A stretch of DNA of 64,000 nt from Nomia melanderi (Eukaryota > Arthropoda > Insecta > Hymenoptera > Halictidae): positions 22,908,784 to 22,972,783 of the forward strand of contig NC_135000.1 of assembly GCF_051020985.1 (NCBI RefSeq). The letters run 5' to 3'. Each line of letters begins with the position of its first letter. Position 1 is the stretch's first letter. The notes beneath the pieces are model-generated. The model was not told where the DNA came from. It made no database searches and saw only the letters and a list, made by a program, of their open reading frames with translations. Below are positions 1 to 13,340 of the stretch, in pieces. The position numbers and the translations under genes were made by a program.

Positions 1-8
1 AGGCCCAC

Positions 9-224
9 CTAACTGCGTCCGGCGTCACTGGTTGCCCGAAGCGAGATTAACGGTTCGACGGCTGGATCACCTCCAAGACCCAGAGAGGTCCCCTTGGTAT
101 TGGCTTTTCTCGAGGTTTCCGAGGACTCGAGCGAGTGCTGTGACGGGTCTGACTGGCTGTCCATCCGTCGCTCAGTGATGTCTAAACTAGGGGACCTGTG
201 GTCCCTACTTACCGCTTTCCCCAC
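9..224 (-). CDS. Candidate C-terminal exon or ORF at the left edge, unidentified
   Basis: A minus-strand frame is open for 71 codons and ends in TAG at 11..9. The predicted peptide is Ser/Asp/Glu-rich and hydrophilic and looks protein-like (it includes DITERRMDSQSDPSQHS), and third codon positions in its first half are mostly G or C. No domain, membrane segment or signal peptide is visible, and I do not recognise the family. An in-frame TGA lies shortly upstream, so a real exon would need an acceptor in the purine-rich stretch just 5' of it, where acceptor quality is poor. A consensus donor (GCG|GTAAGT, GT at 212-211 on the minus strand) sits inside the frame. If it is used, the exon lies above position 213 and this ORF is intronic. 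It may therefore be a chance ORF. Confidence 0.28.
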   Translation of the reverse strand: MGKAVSRDHRSPSLDITERRMDSQSDPSQHSLESSETSRKANTKGTSLGLGGDPAVEPLISLRATSDAGRS

Positions 225-3200
225 CGTCCCCCGCGCGCCCCTTCACTCCTCCTACGCCCCGACCCGGAGTGCAGTGCACTAGACACCCTCGATTGTATCT
301 CTATTAACTCTTCAGTCACTGGCTCCGCCTACCGCCGTAAGGATCTACCCTGGCTCCCACCCGTCTGCCATCCCCACCACCAGTGGCACAGATAGTAGGG
401 GGCTGGGGCCTACGGTTCTACCGCGATCGATCCCACTGCAACGTTCCAGTCTCGTTCCAACTGTGACGAGATTTTTGTCCTCTCCAATACTCTTTTTCCT
501 CTTTCGCCTATTACCCTTCCCGGGAAGAAAGCTTAGCCTTCTCCGTCCCCTTGGAATTATGCCTCTTTCGCTTGATCGCCTGGAACAATTGAATCCTTAT
601 GAAATGCTGGATTTGGTTAATTAAGCATCGAATGGCCCACGACAATGTAAACTTTTACTTTTAAAGTCTTTAACATCGAAGAACTGTTACCTTAGAATTA
701 TTTCTGTTTCTAAGTTCGATTCTATAATTTGTAACGACGATTAGTTCACGATTCTACTTTCAACGAAAGAATTGCAACTGTATTTTTGTAATGTTGACAA
801 TTGTGCGAGGGAAGGAGGGCTCGTCTAGTCGGAGTTACGTTTATCCAGCGATTTTACTTGAAGACACCGTATCCGCGCCACTGGGAATGTCAGTAAAATC
901 GTCGGCTTCTCCCCGCCCCGTTTCGTTCTCCCACCATTGACTCGCGTCGAGATCTCGCCCACACGTTTGCCCCTCCCCGCGTAGCCACGCCTACATCGCC
1001 TCCCCTCCCACCATTCGATACCCACTACTCCATACTTTTGTTACTCCCCACTCCGGGCTTCTGGCGAGTAGAGCCGGCTAATTCATTTCTTCGAGGCGAC
1101 GAGCGTTCCCTCACCGACGTGGATTTTATCATACGCGCCGTCGAAATTGCTTTATACAAAAATTTGCCTGAACATGTAGCTCTTTCACCTTTCCTCTTTC
1201 CTTTTTTTTCGAGGAGTGGAGAGGGGACTTTCACGACGGTTTCCGAACAAATGTATTATCCCGCGGCAGATGTTCATCTGCAGTCTTCGTTCTGCGCCCA
1301 TTCTCTTCTCGTTATCTTTCCAAATTTCGAGTGTCTGTTGTCACGTGAGTCACGTTTCGAACGTTCGTTTCCTGCAGGCGGTGGATCTTGGATAGTGATT
1401 TTAAAATTGCGAAAATTTCTGCCCAATTTACATTCGTAACTCCATGCTTTGAATTATATTATTTGTATTTCTAAATTATTACCTTTCTTTAAGGAATTTT
1501 AAGATTTTCGGAGTAAGATTCCGTGCCCAGGCAATATATTTTTACAATCATTAAAGCGTAAACATGTATAGTGGTAGTTTACATTAAATTAAATTGAAAC
1601 GAAAATCTTAACACACTTGCAACGTAAAATAAAAACTAAGCTCTTCCCCGAATGGTTTCGTTGCGGTAAGAAAATAGCAAACCTGCAACAGATCTGATTA
1701 ATGTTTGGTTTTAATTGATTTCTTAAAGATTGCTATTAAGATTTTAGCCGCCAATTTCCCGACCGTACTTCCGACAGTCGTACATAACCGAAGGCGTTAC
1801 ATTTTTATCATAACTGGTTGACACGTTCGCTCAAGAACTTTTTCATATCTGCACATACAAATTAATGGAAATGAAGCGCACCTCTTCCGAAGGAACACCG
1901 AACACTTTTTCACTTTGTTGGACTATCTTGCATCGCTGATAAGATTCATAAATTCTCAACTCACCAGACCGTAATTAACTTGCTAAATTACATCGCGGGT
2001 AGAATTCTACCTCGAGCAAATTAATACGGCAATCCTATTTGGTTATAATGTGACCGGCGAACGTCTCGCGCGGACTGAAAAATTTATTTCAATTACGTTT
2101 GTCGAGCAGAGAGGGTAGGCAGAGATATTCCGTACGCGATTATTCGAAACGATTCATTGGAGATGAAAATATAGAGTTCGAACGTAGGAAAATGTATGTC
2201 TCGAGGTGCAGATTTCTCCATCGTTCCCGCAGATTTTTATCGCGTAAGTGTCGACGATTCAGTAATGAGGGTCGTTAGAAGCAGTGACGACACACTCCGC
2301 CATTAACCGGTGGAAAGAAAATTACAGCCATTAGCCCCCTCGAACGTCTAATCGCGCGATACTCTCTTGTCCCGCGGAAGCGTAATTCGATAGCGACACG
2401 AAAGTGCCGGAGCACGTTCATTAAAAACACGCGAGATTTATAACGGGACGTCGTTAAAAACGCTGCAAATTAAACTCCGTTACCGAGTTCATCTGTCGGC
2501 TCGCGTGGTTACACGCGACAGCATACATTAATTCCCATTAATTGCAGATCAGAGTCTACAATAAACGTAAACCGGACTTTCATATTTTATTAAAATTTCA
2601 AATAATTTAATTCAACGCTTTCAACTTACATAAATATATTTATGTTCATGTGTATATATATAAATAACCTACACTAAAGGAGTATTTGTGGGAGTGAATG
2701 GTTAATGATCGCGAGGTTAACGGGGCAACCGTAATTAAAACTAACGGAAAAGCGACCGATAACCATGGAAATACGACCCGTTCGTGGCTTTGATCAGTAA
2801 TGCAAATATCGTAACACCGACCGTTACAGATAAAGTACTTGTCCGTCAATTTTCCGGGCACCGATACACCTGTTTCCGTAAGTTAACTCGTTAGAAGCCC
2901 GTTAGCTCGGGCTCGTTCGAGCGAGCGGCTTTTAAAATTTGATCGGTACACAACTGCGGTCAGATCGACTGACAGGAGAGGGGCAGGGGGGCAGAAGGTG
3001 ATTCCTTTGTTCCGCCAACGCTGGCGTCCGCGAAGAAACGTGTAAGATCGTTGTTACGGTCTACAGTTTTATTAATGACCACGCCTATAGGGGATACCAG
3101 CTGCCACGTGAGCCACAAAGCGATCGTTAGTCGCCAACTCGATTCGTGTTAGAACAATAATAGAGACAGCCGCTATAAATAACGTTAACGTGTCTATCCA

Positions 3201-5250
3201 TCAATTGTAGCCCCAGTCTATGAAACCAGCCGTGGTCTATGCCAGTTTTCAAGCGAAACGGGAAAAAAGATATGGGGTATCGATATTCCTACAGTCACCA
3301 GAACCGTCGTCTTCCGAATGAAAAAATATAACTCTCGATATACACGGATTTGTTGTGAATGATTCATTGTTTAGCAATCAGTGTTAAATTTTAGCTGGAT
3401 ATTATGAAATTGAGTAGATGAAGTCTAACATCTGTTCTTTCATTTGTTCTAAAGTTTCAGAAAAAATATTCTGGTAAATATATCATTGAAATTATAAATT
3501 TCCGTTCGTTGAATGCCTACCTGGTTCAACCGTTTCTCGAATAAAAAGCAACCGACAAAGATATAGACCCTTGCTGCTTAAATTAAGGATTAAAATATAT
3601 AACTCTATAAAAATACTCAGGATCAGGTTTGACAACAACGCCGTTTAATCTCACTGATATGCACCATCAGCATTCTCATTATCATGTACAACACATTAAC
3701 AAATATCATTCCCATCGTGTACCACTCTCCATACATCGGCGCAGTCACACGGACGCTAAAACTATGCAGATTATCGTCGCTATAATCGTTTATAAGATCA
3801 GCGTACTCGTGTAAAACGAAATTATAAATCCCGGCGGCAGCAGAGTTAAGAATACTCTCTTCTTGTCCCGGGTCTTGACACTGCGATGCATCTCCGAATC
3901 GATCACGGCCGGTAGGGCTCGCTAGACGAAAAACCGAGTCAGCTGTTAATTCATTCTCCCTGGGCCCATAAGTCCGTCGAGCGAACTAAGGGACGCCAAA
4001 AGGGCTCTTTCTATTTCAAGGTTCGACACACTGTCATCCATCTCCCGCGCCAAGATCGCTGTTCGAATGTATTCCGGGCAAGAACCGGCGCGGGATCCGA
4101 GGCTAAGAGGGGGGACAGTGGCAAACGCAGTTAATTCGTTCGTTAGAACGCTCGCCCGGTTCCCCAAAGGACGCCAGTCCAAAAGAGAAAACGCCTAGGG
4201 CGAGACCAATCGCGAGTCTCGTACGTCGGGGATTGATTGGGTTTTTCGTTGGGCTCGCAAAACGAAAAACTCGACGGGACGCGGAGGGCGGAGGAGGGTG
4301 ATGGAGGGGGGAGATCTCGCTGGGACGCGCGGCGATCATTATTCCCCGAACGCGATTTGTAAACGGGTTCTATTTATGGCACTGCAAACTCTATAATCAG
4401 CCGCCGCAGGGGCGACGACTTATTTAGAATAATTAATGCAGGTACGACCTCGCGAACCGGTTGCCGTCCAATCGCGCGCACCCCGGCCCCACCACACGGC
4501 TGCCAGAGGGGAAACGGTGGGCATGGCCGGCGCCCGGCACCGCCCACCTTCCGCTCGATCCGCATGCAACCTCGCGTGCGGACGGTCTCCCCGCTCGCCG
4601 CGCCGCTTCTTCCCACTCCCGCCAGTTTTTCGAGACTCCGGCTATATTTTCTGGAGCAGAAGGCTGCGCGTAGCCATGCGCGTCCGGACCGATACAGCGC
4701 AATCCTCCCGCGGTCTCTCGCGGTTGTTCGGGAAAATTTGGAGGATCGCTGGGAGCTTCGAGCGTGGGGAATTGTTCTTACGAAGGACTGGATGTGTTTG
4801 TGGAACTTTCGAAGATGGGCAGGTTTCATGAATCACGAGAACTTGGTTACCAAGATGTAAGGAGAGTTCAATTAAATGCAATCTGAACGAGAATCTAAAT
4901 GTCTTTAGGAACTGGAATGTTTCATCTCGGTCATCAATTTCGATATACATTGGTAATTGAAATTTTTATGAATATTAGAGTTACTTTATATCACCAGACA
5001 CTTACTAACGATATTTACAACGGAAAGTAAATTCTCGGAAGCAAGCTGATACATCCAAGACGAGAAGCCCTGAGTCACCGATAAAATCACGTCACCCTCA
5101 GAAAGTCCATCCCACTCTCCTCCGTTTAATAACAGCCTACTCCCCATAAAATTATATCGTCCTTCGCGTATTCACTTTCCTTCCTTACTTTGTAACATTA
5201 TTTCACTCCTGGTCGTTGTCTCTTGCCGCGCCCTGCTCTCGTTCCGTTGA
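225..5250. other. Noncoding, mostly AT-rich
   Basis: No credible exon seen on either strand. The open frames around 4.37-4.95 kb overlap each other on both strands in GC-rich DNA and carry no domain-like sequence. A perfect 14-bp palindrome lies at 1998-2011. Homeodomain-core-like TAATTA words are common, as expected by chance in AT-rich DNA. Confidence 0.6.
1998..2011. repeat. Perfect 14-bp palindrome
   Basis: GGTAGAATTCTACC reads the same on both strands. No further symmetry extends it and no gene is nearby. Function unknown; probably fortuitous. Confidence 0.5.
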
Positions 5251-7784
5251 TCTATTACCCGTAACCGTAATCGTCGCGTTTTATCAATATCATTACGATC
5301 ATCGTGGGTACGCGATGGCGAGCCCCACGAACGCTTATTACGCCCGGCGAGGGCATCGATAATAAATGCAGCCGACGGGACGCGTGAATCCAGATAACTA
5401 CGCGATCAATCGGCCTGATTGAAAGTATCCGACGGCCAGGCCTGTCGTACATACATCCGCCAAAGTGCACTCCCCGTCTCTTTCTCTCCGCCCCTCTGTC
5501 ACTCTTCCTCCCCTTCGGTCCTCTCGCTTTCTCCCTCGCTGCCAGACCAGACACACCCCTGCGCAACACGAGACACCGCCGATGATTCCCCTAATCCCGT
5601 TTATAAACACTCGACCACTCCCACCTCCCCTGCTGCGGAGGGATGATGCGTCCTCCGACACCCTCGCTCCTTCTCCACCACCGACTCGCCAGTTTCCCCC
5701 TACTCCATGGAACAGCGTCTGCGTCCGCTGCTCGTTTTCACGGGCTGTTACGTGTCCCGCGATCGCCCGGCTATATTTATACGCCGGGTACCTTGAGATA
5801 ATGTACACCCGGTACATGCGAAGATAACCGCACCCTGGGGGGGAAGCGGTGCGCTGCTTATGAACCGTTCTAACACGATGGGGAACCGCAAAGTGTACTG
5901 ATTTATCGGCGGGGAGGTGATGGACGAGGTGGAGCGCGCCTCGGTTGTCCCGCGTCGCGTCGGGACGCTCCTCCCCAGGTTCCGTCGGACGGGGAGAGTC
6001 GGTCCCGGTGAAAGTGCCCTCGGTAAAATTGGGACGGTGGCGCTTCGGCGAATCGGCCGGGCACGTTTGATTGCGCCTCGCGAAACGCTCTGCTTTTGAC
6101 TGATAGATTTAGGCGACTGGTGTTATCGTAACACATTATCAACCAACGAGGTCTTCCGTTATTCTTGGCAAGATAGTCTTTTAATCCTTTTACTTTCTTT
6201 TTCCTTTTTCTCTTATTTTCTGTGTAGCTAGACAAACTGTACAGAACGATTGCTATTGCTATGAGAATGTTAGATTGAAATAGCGGAAAATGAAGAAGAA
6301 TGAAGAAGATAATAGGAGACGAAACGATTCTTTTGAAAGATAGAAACTACTCCAGTAATATTTTCTGAGAACCACTAAATATTAGTGTCTCATCTGGAAA
6401 ACATTCAACATCAAACCCTACACCCTCTAGAATTCCTTTCTCCAAGGGGTTAAAAATATACAAAAGCGCGCGCTTCTATGCATCCAACGTTGAAGCGATA
6501 ACGCGGAAAGTAAATACGTGCTTACAATTTCCAGCACGAGATCGATTAAAACCACCCTTTTACGTACTCGCAGCGTCCGCGTCTCGCGACGAATATTCAA
6601 TTCCCCCGAACGAACCGAAACACGGCGACAAACGCAGCCCCAACCCCCTAAAAGAGCAAGCGGACGGCCATCGGCGGCGAGTGGAGCACACAGGAAACCA
6701 TTAGCCGCTAGAAACCCCGCGGGTCTTCGTTATCAAACGTCCAGCACGGCCGCGCGCGCAGCCGCGATTAACGAGATCGTTCGTATTCTCCTCGGTCGTA
6801 TTTTTTCCGGCTGGTTCTAAACCGTCTGGCCGAAGAAACAGGGAAACCCGGTGGCATAGGTTCGCCTCGTCACTCAGATTTTTTACAGCCGTCCCTAAAC
6901 TGCATTCTGCCGTCTTGTCCGGCCCCGCGAACACGAACAATACGACTCCGCGTATCCCAGGCCCAGCCCCCTCGCCCTGCCCCCCTGAGCCCGACAGGAG
7001 AACCAATTACCGGACGAGACTTTTTCTCGGTGCCCGTTAATCACATTAATCCATTTACGAGCGAGCGAACGGTCCCGTGTATACACGCGAGACCGAAGGG
7101 AGGAAGGGCCTGAGTCGGGCTAAAAACGCACGAATACGAGCGGACGGGGGGGACGGGGAAGGGTGGTGGGCAGGAGACCGCCTCGAGGAAGCCGATGTAA
7201 AATTGGTACGTGTTCTGCGTAATCCAGCACCTCGGCCGGGCCGAATATGGCGGTCGCCCTGGCCGGCCCGATCGCGCGAGCGAGAGGGTCCCGCTCGCCT
7301 TCTCCTATTCTAATGGTCGGTGGGTCCCTTCGCCGGCCTGGTAACGAGCCGGACGACGACTGCGCGCGGAACGCTCGCCACAAGTTAAGTAGATGAGCCG
7401 GACGGCCGGGGATCGTGCTGCGCCGAGCGGCCGCGACGCGAGAGGCCCCCTCGGCGGCGGGATACGGCCCACCTGGCCGCGTCGATATTCCCAGCGACGC
7501 CGCGCCGGCGAGATCGTATACACGATGCTCCCGCGGAAAGATTTCGCGGCGGAAAAGAAAATTAGCCTGGGCCTGGGCACGGTGTTGCAACCGCTGCTCC
7601 GGGAGAGAAACAGGTTCCCCGTGTAATAGTGGAAGCATTAAGCGGAAAGAAGTTCACGGTTATGGCGGTCCTTGGGCCCGTCTCGGGTCCCCGCGTTAAA
7701 CGCGCTGCGCTGATGCCGGGGCCGCGTGATGGAGGATTCCAGAGTCGATTATTGCGCGATGAATCAGGGAGATCGAGCGAACCG

Positions 7785-7800
7785 CTTCTTCTTCTTCTTC
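7785..7800. repeat. (CTT)5 microsatellite
   Basis: Five CTT units followed by C, inside GC-rich noncoding DNA. Confidence 0.9.
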
Positions 7801-8101
7801 GCTGTTAATCAGGTTTCCACCGCGAGGCGTTCGAAGCTCGGACATACCTGCCGCGGCTGCGGGATCGCCACTGCCACGTGACGAACGATTTTTCAGACAC
7901 GTCTCCGAGAGGATTTTTCCATCAGGCCGTCCGAACGGGGACGGCTGGGCTTCCTTCGGAAGTTGGACAAGCTGGTCGAGGTTCCGAGGGGAGATTCCTG
8001 GGATTCTACCGACCACAAAGAGCCGGAGGGGTTTAATCGTTGCATTAGGAATTTCGATGCGAAATGCGTGTAAACTTTACACTTGCCGCGCGCGGCTGGG
8101 C

Positions 8102-8115
8102 CCCGCGATCGCGGG
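8102..8115. repeat. Perfect 14-bp GC palindrome
   Basis: CCCGCGATCGCGGG is fully self-complementary and contains the octamer GCGATCGC. No gene is adjacent. It may be a dimeric factor site or chance in a CpG-rich block. Confidence 0.55.
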
Positions 8116-8280
8116 CCGATATTCCGCGCCGTGATTTCCGACGCTGGTAATGGCGCATCCCGTACCGGGGACGGTTTAAATGGATCTCGGATTATCGGGG
8201 CAGAGGGAAGTAATCGGAACGATGAATTTGTTCTTGCGAGGCTCATGAATTTTCAAGCGAACCTACTCGTGTCCCGATGG

Positions 8281-11200
8281 TTCATTGAATTTTAGATTCT
8301 TCTTGCGTCCGAGCTGCCCCGCGTCTTGCCTTTTTCCGATTATGTGTCCGGGAGTATGGCTCGGGATTGAACGTCGCGAGGAAATATTGATGTTGAGTGA
8401 CCGAGGATTCTTTTTGGATTATCTAGATTGTCTCTTATTCAACATATTTCGTGTAGCTTTTGTCGACTGTGAAATGAGAGTGAAAGAATGAAGCAAAGTT
8501 GAACATCAAGGTACATTGACTTTCTTGTTTACTAGATTCATTTTTACTAGAGAAAGGAAGATGAAAAGGTTCAGCAGGCAGAATGGAATCGAAAGTGTAC
8601 TCCAAGGGCAAGGTGCTGGCCCACTAAATTTTTCTGTGTCCACCTGAAAACGTTTTCAGCCGAGAATGAAAAAGAAGAGCGTTTCCTGAGCGAGGTGCCC
8701 CCTGCCGCGCAATTGGTCACAGCGAACAATGAGGCCCCCTGTAAAGCCTGAGTATAAACAAACCCTTCTCCGACTACCAGGCCCCTTCTCCTGACTGGTG
8801 GGCCGCAGGATCTCTCACCGCAATGAACAATAAGACACGGATCCCTTTTGTACGCGTGTCGGTCATCCCTGGTGCCAGACTTCGAATACCAACGAAAGTC
8901 AGCCGCTGCTTTCGACCTTCAATAAACTTAAAAATTAAACTATTTCTTTGATAAATCATTACACAATTGAAAATATCGATGAAGTTCTTTGAAACATATA
9001 TATCTTAAAATTGATTTGCCAAAGTTCACATATGTACACTATTTATTAATATTTTATTTCCCACAAGAAAGAATCTTTGAATGCGCACAAAACATTGTAC
9101 CGTTCTCTTACAGCCGATTTACTTTACAAAGTATCAAGGAAACATGATAAAAAAATCTCATTAACTTCTTGATTATGACGAATACCATTCTGTAAGGAAT
9201 ATACAATGCTAATGGCGCGCGATTATGCGTACGCGTTAACGTACATGTTAACGAATAAAAAGACCATTACGGTGTAATCATGCTTGTTAGCAAACAGGAA
9301 TTTTGTTTCCGACTGTACGTATAACGAGACTTCGCTTAGCAGCTAGTTAAGCCTCGAGTAGCGGTTCTAAAGCACTTTGTATTTGGCTAGTAATCTTGTA
9401 ATTAAACCCAATTATCCGCGACGGGTATAATTTTCTCCCATATGATTCCAGGAAAATTACTCTGTCCAATTTCTCGACCTCTCGTGCGGCGTTCGAACAT
9501 GGTTGAAAACAAATTTTTCTATAAAAGGGCTTCACGCGTGTCAGAGGGCAAACAGTGGTCAGGAAAAAACTGAGGAGTTCACGGAAGGTCTGTGGATGCC
9601 AGTCCTCGGATTAGTTTCGCTCGAAAACGTGGCGCAGGTGTCGCCATTCTCGGCTGACGATGCGCGACTCCGGGAATCGTAGCAAAGGCGTCCGATGTTT
9701 CGAAAACACGATTCGTTCCATCCGGATTGTTATCACCGGAAAAGGCCGGCCAGAACCTGAAAGGGCCATCGATTTCGTCACGGTGACCTGTGAGCAGAGT
9801 GATTTTTCCTACAGGCACGATTTTTCGCCCGCGCGACGGAAACCTTCGCATTCTTCTCCCCCGAATACCCGAGCATTCGCTCCGCAATGAAAATGGCAGG
9901 AATTCCACCTACCCACGAGAATTCGTCGGATCATTTCGTACCGGTCAAGAGATCGAACCCGAACGGATGTTATTGAAAAATTTCTACTTCACCAATCGTG
10001 CACGGAACTTTCATTTATAACGAAGAAGGAACGACAACTCTCACTTTTTAATGTAACTCATATTTGAAGATTCAATGATCTCGATGTGGTGTTCGTGGAT
10101 TTCTTTGATTTTTAACTGGATTTTGGTATAATCTAATTTTAATCGTTCCCCAGTGTTTCGTACGGATTTTAATTATAGTTAATGGCGAATAAATAAGTTA
10201 ATAGGTTAAGATCTCTCTTTAAGCATATTGAGCACTTAAATTCTAATCAATGATATCGCACTGTGAAAACACAATTTCAAAATTACCATTTTTATGCAAA
10301 CTAACTCCGATGGAAAAACTGTAGTAGACTTTCCAGTAAAAGCGTATCGTTTTCGGAGTCATAAAAGTCGAGTTAAGTTCCCTCCGGGCCAAGGGGTTAA
10401 ACCTGAAGGTCTTTCGCCATTTCTCCGATTCGAATCTCTCCGGTCGCAAGGAATCTAGAAAGTAAAGATGTTTTGCCAGCGATTCGTTCCCGGCATACGA
10501 CGAATCAGAAGAGCCATTTCGAAGTTTTCTGTGTCCGGCACGAAGGACGCCGCGCGCACTTGGACCAGAAAATAAGTTTCAGGTAGCCGTTACAGGTAGA
10601 CGAGCTGTGGCTGTCCAAGATGCAGGACACAGGGGTCCGTTATCCTGCCGAGATAATCTGATTTCCCGTGACTGAGATGTCAAAACTGTGTCGTCCTTGA
10701 CAGGCTGGACCGAGAGACGTTGCACGAACCCGAGGGAAAAATGTTCGCCTCGCTCCCAAAGAACTTAGAAATATTTCAGATTTCGGAATCTCGCTTAAAG
10801 ATTCTTCAGAATTTCGTGAAAATATAACCGTTCGAAATTTATCATCGATAATTGAAATCCTAACCGTGATCCAGTTGAAGACATTGGAGAAAGCTCGAGT
10901 AATTTTTAGATTACCATCAGCATTGCGATTTTAATTGTTCCACGACGATTGTACGGTGCAAAACAAGGCGGCCGCCGTTCGGCGACTTAACCTGGCAGCG
11001 TTACATCGTAAAATCCGCCCGTGATTTACAGTAATCCTCGGTTTCGCCGTTCAATGCCCGGAATATTTATCCGGAGACGGATCATCCGGCTTAAAAAGTC
11101 ATAAGTCGTGTTTACGTTTACCCGGTGCTGGCAGAAAATCCGGTGTTCCCCTTTAGAAATGTCGCACAACATCCCTGACCAGCAGCGGCAGGAAAATTCG

Positions 11201-12600
11201 TGTTCCGGTTGCTCGGCCATCCCTTCCATTCCAAAAACAACACTCTCCATATACCTGCGACAGAGGGAATCACTGTAGTACGCAGTTATTCTAAAACCTT
11301 CTATTATATCCATTCACGAGTCACAGAATGAGTCTTCACGAAATATGTTAATTTTTCTCTCATGTTTCTCCTATAATCTTGAACATCGGCGAACCCCTAA
11401 GAAGACCGCATCTTCCTCTTTTTAATACACGCAGCTATGATCAACATTTCTCCTTTCCATAGTTGTACTCTATAAACGGAGGAAGGCACCTATTTTCCTC
11501 GATTTAAAAGTCAACTTCTCCTCTTTCTCCCCTTTTCCGCTTGAACGGCAAATGTTTTCTTCCCGAGAAAATCCTCGGCTTTCTTTCCGAAGAACAGAGA
11601 TCCCGCTGATCTGTTTTGACATCAGCCGGCCGAGAGGTGACGATGCGTGTCAGGGAAAACAGGGAACGCGCGCCCGAAGGGCGAAAGGACGAGCGTGTCG
11701 AAAGCTGGGGCCCCGAGCAAACAGGATTTGCCGATTAACTTCCAAGGTACCGGTGAACCTACGGTGATCCCTTCGACCGGGGCACAGTAGGTCAGGGTCG
11801 ACGTTTCGACTCCGCTACGAAGAGGGCTCAGGAAATTCTCGGACCTCGAGCCTGGAACGAATCTCGCGGATAAACGTACCACCTTGCTGAACCGTCCCGA
11901 AATCCGTGGAAAGGATCGTTCACGGTGGTTTCCGTCCGCCTCCTCTGCCCGATGTTTTACAAAGCCCGTTTACGACGGCCGATCTTGTTTCCGCGGACAA
12001 ACATCCGTTTACCTACGTAGGGCGTAGGTGTTCGCTTGATCTCAGAGTCGATTAAGAGGATCACGCGTTTCTTTCGCCGCAACAACCGTCTTCCGTTGGC
12101 TGTTCCAGCTTCTTGATTCATCTCTGGAGAAAACAGATGTTTATTTGAAATCTGATGCTTCTTTTCAATTCTATTACTGATACAAATTTCTAATGTTTCG
12201 ACTGAAAGGATTAGGAACAGTTTAGTTTTAGTTCATAAGAGATTGAATGTATCTGGAGAGAACGGAAGCCTTATAATCTGTGAATGTTCCCATGATTTCA
12301 TTTAAAAGATTCATTTTGTAGAGACTGTTGTTATACAAAGCACGAGAGGCCTGTATAAATTAGTTCTATAAGAACAGCTTCGAAGTACGGAATAAAGGAT
12401 CCTCCAAAATTTTCAATATACTTCAATACTTCCTCGCGGAAAGGATAATACCCAACTTCAATTGATCTTCCACATCCTTCGCCGCTACACAAGAAAAATC
12501 CCCGAAATTCCGAAAACGCAACCATCTTTTTAAGAGACCAACTGCCCGCGTCGTGCATTCAAACCGACAGAGGCTCTTCCGGTAGCAGCATGCAATGTCC
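8281..12600. other. Noncoding, mixed composition
   Basis: AT-rich and moderately GC-rich stretches without a convincing exon, RNA gene or repeat. The open frames present are under 110 codons and show no splice-compatible chain. Confidence 0.55.
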
Positions 12601-13340
12601 CAGCACTCGGTAAAGATTCGCGGCCGCTAGGCGTTTCTAAAAGCAAAATCGAAAAAAGCATTCTCATTTGCCATGTAAAAGCGTTTGCACGCGGTACGTG
12701 ACTCCGGGCCGTGGAGGAGCCCGCAAAAACCGGTCGGCTGAAGAAAGCTTCCGCGTGAACAAAAGCTCGGAAACGTCGCTATGGAAAAGGCTGGAACGGG
12801 AAGCGAGAACGCGGGTTCGCGTGTCGAGCGATATTCGTCGCCGATCACGACACACCGGGGAAGAAAGAGAAAAAGAGAGAAAGAGAGAGAGAGAGAGAGC
12901 GGCGCGCGGTGCCATAATGGCGCGTACGAATAAACGCGAGGGCTTAATTGAAATAGCGAGCTCTTACGAGGGCCGCGAACGAACGAGCGAACGAGCGAGC
13001 GAGCGCGCGCGCGCGGTGCGACGAAGAAATCGCAATTCCGCCGGCGCGGCGTACGGGGCGTAAAACGGTGTGCACGCCACGGCGAACACAACGATTCCCT
13101 AGCTCGCCGCGGAACAAGAACGAAAGAAAGAAGGAAGGAAGACGTATTGCGCGGCAAGGTGCTCGACAAGAAGGAATCGCGGTTACCTCGAAGCCGCGGC
13201 GAAATAAAAACGACGGCCTGGCGAGGAGGGCGAGGCAACTCAGCCAGGGAAGAAGGAAACGCGCTGGCTTTAACGTTTCCTTCGGAGCAGGAATCGAACA
13301 CGAGGATTCCGCTTTACCGCTCCTTAGGTTGTTGTTAATC
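12601..13340. repeat. GC-rich simple-repeat cluster
   Basis: A dense cluster holds a GA/GAAA tract at 12861-12899, a GAAC/GAGC tetranucleotide tract running into (GC)n at 12977-13015, and a GAAA/GGAA tract at 13122-13141. Long ORFs occur on both strands but translate to Arg/Glu-rich or Ser/Leu-rich low-complexity peptides, so I do not call them genes. A strong purine/pyrimidine strand asymmetry combined with high CpG could mark a promoter-like or nucleosome-free element; this is inference. Confidence 0.7.

Larger units (their letters stand above)
5251..8280. other. GC/CpG-rich noncoding block
   Basis: CpG-rich DNA with a pyrimidine-rich plus strand at about 5,465-5,560. ORFs of 90-170 codons occur on both strands over the same bases (5.4-5.8, 7.1-7.7 kb), as expected in GC-rich noncoding sequence. 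A (CTT)5 run lies at 7785-7800 and a perfect GC palindrome at 8102-8115. No exon supported. Confidence 0.5.

Noticed and set aside
60..74. 15-base match to the 3' end of bacterial 16S rRNA (GGCTGGATCACCTCC)
   Set aside because: The sequence upstream has no rRNA similarity and the context is insect-like nuclear DNA. Chance match, or overlap with the coding-like minus-strand frame.
3917..4290. Possible duplicated segments (GGACGCC, TTAATTC and ACGAAAAAC words recurring about 180-335 bp apart)
   Set aside because: Shared words are short and the spacing is inconsistent, so it is not distinguishable from chance.
12627..13301. 224-codon minus-strand ORF
   Set aside because: Ser/Arg/Leu low-complexity translation over microsatellites, with opposing ORFs on the plus strand.
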